Source of the DNA: Sphagnum magellanicum
Lineage: Eukaryota > Streptophyta > Sphagnopsida > Sphagnales > Sphagnaceae
Reading direction: 5' to 3'
NCBI GenBank assembly: GCA_021904315.1
Contig: CM038915.1
Coordinates: 930,001-994,000 of the forward strand
DNA: 64,000 bases
Positions 50,855 to 64,000 of this stretch are shown piece by piece. A program made the translations under genes and the position numbers. Position 1 is the stretch's first letter. Each line of letters begins with the position of its first letter. The notes under the pieces were generated by a model. That model searched no databases. It saw nothing but the letters and a program-made list of their open reading frames with translations, and was not told where the DNA came from.

Positions 50855-51780
50855 CTATTTATTGCCTTCATCAATGTTGAAGAGCCCAAGGGATGTGATG
50901 ACTTCCTCATTTTCTTCCATTATGGTTTCAACCATTTCCATGAACTTGTCCATGGATGAAAAACCATTAACACGAGCATTATCGGGCCAATTCTTGTAGA
51001 TATTTATAAGCATCTCAAGATTATCCATGCCCAACCAAGATTGCCACAAATTGGTGCAAATACTAGCAATGTTAAACACGTATTCCAATTTGATTTGGGA
51101 ACCAACAATCCCCAAGATTTGTCGAGCTACAAACCCAACATAAGAAAATTATACTTCGTGGGCTTTCCACAAGCCAAAGGGTCTTTGCACTCCTTTTTTG
51201 TGACCTTTTTGATTTTGAAATGGGTTAGTTGTTTTTTCACAACCAACAATGTCATATCTTCATCCGTATCCATAAAATCATACAAATAAGAACATCGGGA
51301 ACTTTGGGATGTGGAACCACCCACATTCTTTTCACTTGCATTTGTTGGGTTTAGAACCTTGTATGCATAAACCAAGAGCGGGAACAATACTTGAGTGTCA
51401 TAATCACTTGCAATTTGGAAAATTCCCTCCTTGCCAACATATTGGATAACTAACCTTAACCCCTTAAAGTGGGAATCCAACATTTTGGCCAACATATTGT
51501 GGGCTTTATGAGTATGAAGAACAACCAAAAATGAAAGGAAGGGTTCAAGGACTCCCATTAGCTATTTCTACATGCATTGCCATAGGGTTATGAGCTCACC
51601 ATCGAAATCTTGAATCTCACTAGCATTAGGTGTCAAGCAATCCACCTTCAATTTGCATACAAGAAATATGTCATAGAAATGGCATCTAAAAGGAGCCAAT
51701 AGCCCAAACTCTGGTTCAACACGCACTATTAGACCACGGGACCCAAAATGTTTGCAACAACTTGGCCTATGGCACAAACT
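50855..51780 (-). pseudogene. hAT transposase, C-terminal half, broken
   Basis: The minus strand encodes the hAT C-terminal dimerisation region: ARQILGIVGSQI, then FNIASICTNL, LGMDNLEMLINIYKNWPDNA. Upstream on the same strand are SEIQDFDGELITLWQCM (about 51568-51620), the linker with LAKMLDSHFKGLRLVIQYVG and YDFMDTDEDM. The frame shifts at least twice between about 51110 and 51570. The N-terminal BED zinc finger and first catalytic part were not found, as their place is taken by a minisatellite. The usual family motif GSQIETERVF appears altered (GSQIKLEYVF), so the dimerisation domain itself has drifted. Confidence 0.9.
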
Positions 51781-52129
51781 TGAAGAGAAAGCATGTGGGC
51801 TTGAAGAGCAAAAGCCCTTTACCTACCATAACACAAAGAAATGGTATGAATTCCAAAGTTCATTAAAAAAGAATCACATGGGAGGCAAACCTAGTTTTCA
51901 TGGGTGCTTTAAGTTTTTATGGAGGCATGCCACTATCTAGGCATGTTTTATGCCACTTGTGCCACCCCTTCCCACTTTTCTTTGTCCAAGTGATAATTTT
52001 CTGCAAAACTTATTATGTTTCCTTGATGGAAACAATTAATCTTGAAAAAACTTTCCTATCATTGTGGCATATTGACAACATTTGGACATGGCATGCCCCC
52101 AACATGCCCCCACAAAAGGTGTTGTTAAC

Positions 52130-52840
52130 CCTAATGCTTGATAACATTAAAAACATAATAAGCACCAAGAGCATGACAAACATTGAAAACATGACGAACA
52201 CCAATAATACAATAAACGTCAATAACACCAAGAACACGACAAACATTAAGAGCACAACAACACCAAAAGTTGTGAGCACTAAGAGCATAGTGAACATTAA
52301 GAGCTGTGCAACACCAATAACATGACAAACACCACAAGTGTAGTAGCACCAAAAACACCAGAGCTCCACGAACATGCCAAACATTAAGAACACAACAAAA
52401 TTAAGAACTAAAAGCATTAAAAACACAATGAACACCTAAAACACGTAGCACCAAGAGCATAACGAACACTAAGAGCACAACAACACCAAGAACATGGCAA
52501 ACACCACGAGCACAACGACACCAAGAACATGGCAAACACCAAAAACATGTAGCACCAAAAGCACAACGAACATCAAAAGCACAACAACACCAAGAACACG
52601 ATGAGGACCATGATCACAGTAGCACCAATAACATGATGAGCACCGTGAGCACAATAACACCAATAGCACGATGAACATTATGAGCATAATAGCATGATGA
52701 GCACAACAAGACCAAGAACATGGTGAACACCAAGAGCACAACAACACCAAGACTTGTGGACACTAAGAGCATGATGAATATCAAAAACTACAAACATCAA
52801 GAACACATGAGCACTGAAAGCATGACAGGCACAAAAGAGA
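52130..52840. repeat. Degenerate minisatellite inside the hAT element
   Basis: About 700 bp of short related words such as ACACCAAGAACATGGCAAAC, CACCAAGAGCACAACAAC and ATGACAAACACC, recurring at about 15 bp and multiples. Minus-strand frames through it give VLGVVVLLMFVVLLVL-like peptides, a by-product of the repeat. Confidence 0.85.
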
Positions 52841-53236
52841 ACATAAGAGAAGAAGTGGGAGGGTGAACAAAGAAAAAGAGATGAGAGGAAAGAAAGATAA
52901 AAAAGAAAAAAAATCATCAAACCCTAAAAGCTAACCCTAACCCTAGATTCTCGTTTTTAACCTTGACCCTAAAAAACTAACCAAAATCACGTTTTCAAAA
53001 AACCTACCCCTAGTTTCCAGTTAGTTGTGCATGAAAGACCCACCCCTTGGTTCCAGTTTTGGGTAGTTCAATGTGAAGGAATGACAGGTAGTTGCTAGTT
53101 AGCTCAAAAACAGGTGTTTGTGGTTTGGATTCTTATCCAGTTTTGGGGTTTGGGCTCGATTTTGGTTAGGTTATAGGTATTCAAAACCAGAACCGACCTC
53201 GCATACCCAAATTTTCTAGGTACTCGCACAACATTG

Positions 53237-53640
53237 GTAACCACCATCCATTAAAAATAATCCTCTAAAAGAGTGATAGATGAAAATCTTGTGATTTTTC
53301 CTATTTTTACTTACATCAAAACTCAAATGTCAACCACACCATCCACTAGAATCACCCTCTCCAAAAATAAATAAATAAGGGAACAAGGGTTGCAACTTTT
53401 CTTAGGTTTATTTACATCAAAACTCAAACGCCAACAACATCTCACTATAAATCACCTTTCAAAAAAACCATTGGAGAATACTTTTGTGATCTTTCTTAAC
53501 TTTACTTTCATCAAAACCTAATTGCCAACCACCACTCACAAGAGATGAACCTCTAAAAAGAACAATACATGATAATTGTTGCATTCCTAGCTTTACCTCG
53601 CAAAACTATAATACCAACCACCACCCTCTCAAACTCAACC
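53237..53640 (+). repeat. ~93-bp tandem array, right part
   Basis: Continues the array of 49730-50065: CAAAACTC..-type words at 53317, 53418, 53512 and 53601 (spacing 89-101 bp). The gap from 50045 to 53317, less the 3171-bp hAT and one 8-bp duplication, is 93 bp, exactly one unit. Confidence 0.85.
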
Positions 53641-53644
53641 TTTG

Positions 53645-54660
53645 AAGAAGTTGAATGCCCACCACCACCAACACCACCACTTGCTATTAGAAATTGGTGT
53701 TAGAACGGACCCCAATGCCCACCATCAACACCCACTAGTAATTGGGCTTATTAAAGAAGTTGAATGGGTTTATCACCTATAAGAAATTGGCACCATAAAA
53801 ATAAAGGAAAGACGTTAAACACCTCCCTATGAGCTTTGTCCAACACATTTGTTGGCCGACAATGCTTAACCCTATGTAAAGTTGAGTGGTTTTGCCACAT
53901 GGTTTGATTCATTTGACCTTATTTTTAGGCTAAAAAATAAATAAATTTAAGTATTTTCACTTTTTGTTGAGTGGTGTTGAGTTTGAAATTGATATGGGAC
54001 AACATAATTATCAACAAAAAAATAAAAATAAAATAATTTTACGAAACATGCAAAACAAATAGAATTGTATTGTGCGATTTTGTGTCAAACCACACATGGT
54101 ACAAAAAGGGGACAAAAAGACAAGCCTAAGAATGTGTCGGACAAAGCTCGTTTGATGAGGGAGGTGAGGCGAGGCAAAGGGGGTAGAGGGGGGTGGGGGG
54201 CGAGATAGAGTATTTAGCATCTCCCCCAAAAAAGGACCCGAACGTATACTCCAAAAATCCACTCAGAATGGGCCATCAAAGTCATGCTACTTGACCTAAC
54301 TTTCTTGGGATGAAGTGAGTGTGGTGACTTGCCAAGCGTTATGTGTTGTTGTTGTTTTCTCTTTGTTCTTTCCCTTCATAACAGACCAAAGGAAAGGAAA
54401 CAAAGGGAGAATGCCAGGAAGGAAACCCCAACAAAATCCCCTAGTAAGGTCCCACAACATGGCCATTCTGGGAATGATGGCCTAATGCTTGGCCTTGTAT
54501 AGGGCCCCCATTCGCAAAACGGACCCTTTTGAAGTCCTTACCCAGTGTAAAGAACCCATAGCAGTTTGCTTTTAAAATGGACGGCTGTGATTTGATTTGG
54601 AAGGAGAGGGAACACCCTGTGCATAGGGTAGGGTATCCATTCCTTTGATTCATTGTCACC
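53645..54660. other. Intergenic DNA, no gene recognised
   Basis: Starts with a run of ACCACCA trinucleotide words (53650-53690). A G-rich stretch AGAGGGGGGTGGGGGGCGAG lies at 54185-54205. Open frames at 54011-54262 and 54441-54662 (minus) show no known motif. Confidence 0.45.
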
Positions 54661-54676
54661 ATTCCTCATGTTTTAA

Positions 54677-54732
54677 AATAAATAAATAAATAAATAAATA
54701 AATGTGTGTGTGTGTGTGTGTGTGCGTGTGTG
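54677..54732. repeat. (AAAT)n then (TG)n microsatellites
   Basis: About seven AAAT units run straight into about fourteen TG units with one TGCG interruption. Confidence 0.95.
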
Positions 54733-54803
54733 AAATAAAAATAGGATTTATTATTTTATATTTTAAAAATTAAATTAGAATAAATATTATTATTTTCATT
54801 TTT

Positions 54804-55400
54804 GTGATGCAGCTGAAGTGATGATCATCTCTAAGACAGCTTAGCCAAATTTGGCCACAGACAGGATACAAAAGTAAAAAAAGTTTAAGCATCCTTCAAA
54901 ATTTTGGCTACATGTTAGAACATTTAGAAGCAATAGAGAAATTTTTTGGCAAAATTTTTTAAAATATATATCTCTGGAAAAAAATTGGTGACTAGAAAAC
55001 CAAAGCAAAAAAATCACATATTTTTAGCCTTTTTGGAAAAACAATTAACCAACTGGCTAAATTTAGCCGGAAAAAACTCTGCCCATTACTTTGATTTGAG
55101 ATCAGTGTGTTTTTTTTGGCGACTTTTCACACTATGGCGAAGAAAAAAAAAACCCCAGTGCGACGAATTGTACAAAGGGGTTTTTTTTTGGGAAAAAATG
55201 TGCAAAAGTCGCCATAGTTTGAGGAAAAAAGGGTGAGAAGTCGCCATATTTAGACAAATTGAGTTCCCCAAATGGAAGTAGCCAAACAAATTGAGATCTT
55301 AAAACATCATTTCTAGTTTGCTGGCTGATGACCTTTTAGCCAAATTTGGCTCTCAATTCTCTTGTTGGATGATGATTGCCAGTCATCCACCTACTTGACA
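54804..55400. mobile_element. MITE-like element with inverted subterminal repeats
   Basis: The left part (54804-54855) carries GAAGTGATGATCATC..GACAGCTTAGCCAAATTTGGC. The right part, read on the minus strand (55400 downwards), carries GGCAATCATCATCCAACAAG..GCCAAATTTGGC. A second set of facing words, GGCGACTTTT..ACTATGGCGA and AAAGTCGCCATAG, lies at 55118-55140 and 55205-55218. No coding frame. It contains a copy of the 23219 repeat. Confidence 0.5.
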
Positions 55401-55749
55401 AAATTGAAAACAATTCATTCAATTAATTACCTACCTACCTGCTTATAATTAGGCAATTTCTAATACTTCCATCTGTCCTCTAAAATTCTCACAAACCTAC
55501 CAAACCTTATCACACACTAATTAAACTGCCTAATTAACTCAAGGTAACTAATGAAAAAAAATTTAAATTAAAATTCAGACCACCAAATCCAGCAATTTCA
55601 TTGGCCAGATAACATATTTTCTGCACACCACCTACACAAAAAAAAGCCTATTCAACACCCTCTCTGTATATATTGGTATTATACTAAAATACACTAATCC
55701 TGATTAAGCTGCTAATCCTAATTAAGTGTGGGATTAGGGATGTATTAAC
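55401..55749. other. Intergenic DNA upstream of the GSK3 region
   Basis: AT-rich, no element recognised. Short TATATATTGG and ATTATACT stretches near 55666-55684 could be core promoter elements but are not distinctive. Confidence 0.35.
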
Positions 55750-57615
55750 TCCCCTGCTAGCTGCACTCTTTCACTCTCTCGCACTGTTGCTTCCTTTGCC
55801 TTTTCTCCTCTTCTCTTGCGCTTTCTGTTGTTGTTGTTGCTTCTGCCGCTGTTGTTGTGCCTTTTTCTCCTCTTCCACTTTCTGTTGTTGCTGTTCCTCC
55901 TCCTGCTGTTGTTGTTGTGGGGGGAGGGGGGGTGGACGAAGAGGAGGAGGGAAAGAGGGAGGAGAACTATGAACGGTAGTTAGTTCCAAATCCTTCTTCG
56001 TTTCTTTTTGGCTTTTATACTCGTTGCTGCTTGCTTTCTGGTGCTTTTGCCATGCTCCAGATGTTTATCAAAGCTCCGACAAGCTTGCCGTGCTTGTGAC
56101 AGATGCGTATCCAAGCTCCGATAAGCTTCTTGCCATGCTTGTGATGCCGCATCGAAGCTCCGACAAGCTTGCTTGCTTGCAGAAGAAGGTAGGCTAATCA
56201 ATCGTGCTTTCTTTTGTTGTTTCCTGTGTCTCTCTGAATGTGAACATCCTGCATTTTGTTTTACTTTTTTCCTTTTCTTTTCCGTTTCTTTGGCTCCTTT
56301 GTTGCGTTTTTGTGTGCCGGCTTTGTTGATTTTGCCGTTCTTCGAGATTTCCGCGAGAGAGAGACAGATAGAGAGCATAAGGTGTGATATGTGAAGTAAG
56401 AAAAGGGATTTGCTGTTGTATTCCTGGTGGATTTGCTCGGAAGAAATCGTAACATAGCTTTTGTTTCGGTTTCCATATGCTTTCTTCTCCTCTCCATGCT
56501 TTGCCTCAGCTGGAAGATTTGTTTGCTGTGACTGTTGAAGGCGAGAGCTTGTAGAGAGAGAGAGAGATAGTAGATTTCCTGTTGAAACCTTTCGGTAGTG
56601 GTTTTTTTCTCTTGCCAGTCTTTCTTTGTCTTCGTCTGTCATATCTTTTGTGTTGGCCAAACGGACGCTGCGTGGCTGGACTACCAGGAGTCAGGCAAGG
56701 GGACAGCCGGATGCTTTCATGAACGACAAGGGTTCTGTTTCGTTCCTTCCTGTTGGGATTGCAGAAGCAAGCAAGCTTACAGAACTTGCTCTTGTTTGAT
56801 GTGTAACTCCCGCTGCTGCTGCTGCAGTCGGAGGTGGTTTTTGAGACTGTAGAATATGGAAGAGCTTGTTGTTTTGAAGGTGCAAGTAGGTTGGCGCTGT
56901 TGTTGCTATGGCCAATATGGCTTCAGATTTTGATGCTCTCATGAGATGCGTTTCCCCTTCTCTTTTTCTTCTCTTGTTGGTGCATACAACATCTGCCGAC
57001 AGATTCAGGGCCAATGAAGGGGATGTTCTGTGAACCCCAGGGTGTTCTGTGAATCCTGGGGCATGAATTCACATTTTTGTCAGAGGCACTGCCCATCTGA
57101 AATGGCTTGGGATGCTAGAGCTTTCTCTTCAACCTTGCACTTGAGCTTCTGAGAGCATCTTTGTTTCTTTGTAACAACCCACTATTTCCAAATTTTTTTG
57201 TGCTCTGCAGAGTTTTGACATTTGTGTTATGAACTTCTTCTTGTAGTGGTGGCAGTCCCCATTGGGGCTAGTGTTTATGAATGTCTTGAATTCTGCTGTG
57301 CAAATGTTCTTCAGCACATGTGAGGAGAATCCACTTTGATCATTGCATTATTTCCTGCAGCTCTGCACCTGTGGATATGAGATGGAATGAGTATGAAGAG
57401 ACAGATGCACTGTACTGCAAAGCTGAATTACTGTACAAACTGCAAGAGTCCAAATAGGCAGTGAAACACAACAAGGGACAGGTTCTGTAGGTTTGGCAGC
57501 TGACCAGATGCTAGTGTAATACGGTTGCAGCGGGACCTACGGATGCATGCAGCTAAGGGACAGTGGCCCAAAGAGGGTGGATCTAGAGTAAGGCATTCGG
57601 GGCAGGGGACAGTCT
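55750..57615 (+). promoter_or_regulatory. Presumed promoter and 5' leader region of the GSK3 gene
   Basis: Base composition shifts from AT-rich to mixed, with CT- and GA-rich tracts (for example 55772-55880 and 56552-56570), as in plant promoters and leaders. Possible leader splice sites include donor AAGGTAGGC at 56186 and acceptor TTTCCTGCAG ending at 57360; both are inferences. It contains a 42-bp tandem repeat (56071-56186) and a 226-codon minus-strand open frame (55980-56660). Confidence 0.45.
56071..56186. repeat. 42-bp tandem repeat, three units
   Basis: AAGCTCCGA(C/T)AAGCTT occurs at 56071, 56113 and 56155, exactly 42 bp apart, each followed by GCC..TGCTTGTGA-type sequence. On the minus strand this gives a 14-residue repeat (QACRSFD..). 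Confidence 0.8.
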
Positions 57616-60754
<3,139 letters not shown>

Positions 60755-62881
60755 GAGGACGTGCATGAAGCCTACCATTGACTCCAATTTGTCTGCTTTC
60801 TTGCTTCTCTACATCCCTATGACTGATTGTCTTAGTAGAGGGCCTTGTCTAGTGTGTCATTCAATCCATCTCCCTTCTTACCTTCTCTACATTCTCATGA
60901 CTGCTTATGTTAGTAAAGGGACAAGTGGTGTTCCTTTCAACTCTTTCAGTTACCCACCCTGTACCCCATGGCTGGAGAGCCACAGTCAGAGTTAGCGAAA
61001 TCTAATCCTTTTCAATTGAAATGCAAGTAGATGGACTAGCAATGCAGTAGTCGACTATAAGTATAAGTAGTCTCTAGCATGTACAGAAGTGGTTGATGTG
61101 TAGTTAGGAACTTTCAATGTAGTCTAGTGTCCTGAGGTGAACCTCTTGACGCAAGGGTGCTGTTTGCAAGTGTAGCCAAACAATATGGCTAGCATTGGAT
61201 GGTCCTTTTCTTTAGACAAAGGAAGCTACGTGCAAGGCAGGGGCAGACAGAGCTACTCAAGCATTATGTTCGGTTGGCTGTTGCACAAAGCCGCATGCCC
61301 GTCATATGGTGAGTGGGAACTTCAACTCACTCAAAAAGTGGGACAGAAAGCAGAACTTACTTACCAGAGGTTGGCAATGAATGTAGTTTGGTAGGGGAAG
61401 TCGGTTCTGTAATTGGGTTTCTTGAGTGCAATTTTTTCCACAACCAGATCCTGGCACCTGTGTAGTGCCTCTTACTGACTCGAGCAATCCATACATTGTG
61501 GACACAAATCTTGGAGAATTTATTGCAAAACAAATGTTCCCTGATTGTGTGTCTCATTACTGCATTATTGGAGCATAGGAAAGTGATTATACTCTCTTCT
61601 GCTATACACCAACATTACATGATATTACAATAGCATGGTATACATGTATACTGGGTAGAAGGTGTGAACTCATTGCAGGTAAAATTTGAAAAGTTTTGAC
61701 AGTGGATTCTCACTGTAGTTTCAAGTGCTGTTCAACAAAATGCTACTTGAACTGCCAAACTGTTAAATCAAGAATCTGTCCAAACTCAGTTATGCTCTAA
61801 CCATGTACTTTCAAAGTCTCTTTCCAAGAGTGGTTTCTAACAATGAGATGTGTTTTCAGCAGCACTCTATTTAATCGTTAATGTAACAAAGTTTCTGTCA
61901 TGAAAATGTCCCTACTGGGAAGTCTCTGCCTGGAAGATTGGGTATTTCTAAGTGAAAGAAAGGAAGAGGAATGAAATTGAGGGAGGTACAAAAGAAGGAA
62001 AAAGACCAGAGAATTGCAAGGAGAAAGGAAAAGGTGGTGAAAAGAACCTGATCCAGACAAAATTCTAGAAGCATTACTAAGAATTATGAAACTGAAATTG
62101 ATAGTGAAGTGTTCAAAACAACAAGGAGGAAAATGTCACTGAAAATAAAGGAACATGAGGGTGAAAGATGAAAAAATAACCAAAAAGCTCAAAGGGAAGG
62201 AGAAGAGAGGAGTAATCAAGGGAACAGAGAATAAAGAGGGACACAAAAACCAGATAGAAAATTGGGTACAGTGTGAAACAATACAGAGAGCTCTTAAAGC
62301 ATGCTTTTTGAGGACAATGGAGGCTTCAAAACACTCCCTCAAGTTGATGGTTTTGAAGGTTTCAAAGGCAAAAATACTCCACACAGAAGCAAACCTTCAG
62401 CTCATTCCACTGTTTGCTTCACAAAAATGAATAAGAAAGTCTACAAAACATCAGAATGATGGTCCTTTCCATGACAAATCAGATAGCTTGATTGAAATTG
62501 TTCCTAAGAATTGAACATATGTAACAGTCTCAACATGATATCACAAACCACCACCGCTCAATCCTTAACAGACAGACAAGCAAAATGTGAAGGTACCTCT
62601 GATTGTAATAAGCCCACAGCAGACTTTGCACATTATATTCATGACCATGTCTCAACCTTGGAACACATTCCATGTGAACAGTGAGGTCAGTAACCAGATG
62701 GAGATGCAGAGTCAAATCTTGAAGACACTTGCAAAGTCAAAGCATTACTTTCAAAATTGCAAGAAGAACCATTGACAGTGGACAAGAAACTTGCCCAGTG
62801 CTTTCAGTGTAGCTACTGCCAACATCACATCACTAGGGAAATCCCCAACACCTTGACAAGCCTAAAAACACTGAGATCCCT
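60755..62881. other. Convergent intergenic region between GSK3 and RPS23
   Basis: Presumed 3' untranslated regions of both genes, facing each other, plus spacer. A repeated phrase, TCTACAT(C/T)C(C/T)..ATGACTG..TTAGTA..GGG, occurs at about 60806-60845 and 60884-60920. A purine-rich stretch (61950-62260) opens a 91-codon frame (62155-62430) of unknown nature. No third gene is supported. Confidence 0.45.
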
Positions 62882-63911
<1,030 letters not shown>

Positions 63912-64000
63912 CTGCTCCCACAACCCCCGCACAAACGCTCAGAGCGCTACTACTACCCTCGCTACTACCAGACGAATCCTAAAAACATTTCATGGTTTGC
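63912..64000 (-). other. RPS23: Part of RPS23 intron 1
   Basis: From the splice acceptor before 63911 to the window edge. No start codon fitting RPS23 is present, so this is read as intron. Confidence 0.7.

Larger units (their letters stand above)
50066..53236 (-). mobile_element. hAT DNA transposon, decayed, with 8-bp target duplication
   Basis: The left end is CAATGTTGTGTGG and the right end reads CAATGTTGTGCGAGTACC on the minus strand. Identical GTAACCAC flanks both sides (50058-50065 and 53237-53244). Length 3171 bp. It encodes a broken transposase on the minus strand (50855-51780). Subterminal stretches (50095-50300, 53000-53215) are rich in GGTTCCAGTTTTGG-like words, similar to those filling 25084-25813. 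Ends and subterminal words show the two elements belong to one hAT group. It is not autonomous. Confidence 0.93.

Noticed and set aside
52013-52920. Several minus-strand open frames rich in Val, Leu, Cys
   Set aside because: They are the translation of the hAT minisatellite; the peptides repeat with the DNA period.
62155-62430. 91-codon frame between GSK3 and RPS23
   Set aside because: Purine-rich and Lys-rich, no start context, splice support or known motif; left as intergenic.

Overview
The window looks like nuclear DNA of a land plant, most likely a seed-free one such as a moss. Its genes are spliced plant-type genes with short GT-AG introns. CCCTAAA (plant telomere-type) motifs occur, the background is AT-rich, and the LTR element is a chromodomain Ty3/gypsy type that resembles the fungal and bryophyte kinds more than the common seed-plant ones. 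The lineage call is inference; no search was run.

Four host genes are well supported, with exons placed by hand. They are SNF8/VPS22 of ESCRT-II (9747-12611, +), a cytochrome b561 plus DOMON membrane protein (26285-29801, +), a GSK3/shaggy-like kinase (57616-60754, +) and ribosomal protein S23 (62882-63911, -, first tiny exon outside the window). GSK3 and RPS23 converge tail to tail. There is no sign of an operon or shared pathway; these are ordinary housekeeping, signalling and redox genes.

The rest is mostly mobile-element sequence. At 659-7086 lies a nearly full-length, broken Ty3/gypsy chromovirus with both LTRs and a CTACC target duplication. At 50066-53236 lies a decayed hAT transposon with a GTAACCAC duplication, inserted into a ~93-bp tandem array; removing it restores the array spacing. 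At 25084-25813 lies a non-autonomous hAT relative made largely of short degenerate repeats. At 32410-33250 lies a GC-richer transposase remnant. Several dispersed repeats, foldback elements, minisatellites and microsatellites fill 13.8-25, 30-50 and 53-55 kb.

The most unusual arrangement is a pair of ~320-bp repeats in opposite orientation in introns 2 and 3 of the cytochrome b561 gene, enclosing its third exon. I found no convincing new multi-gene system.
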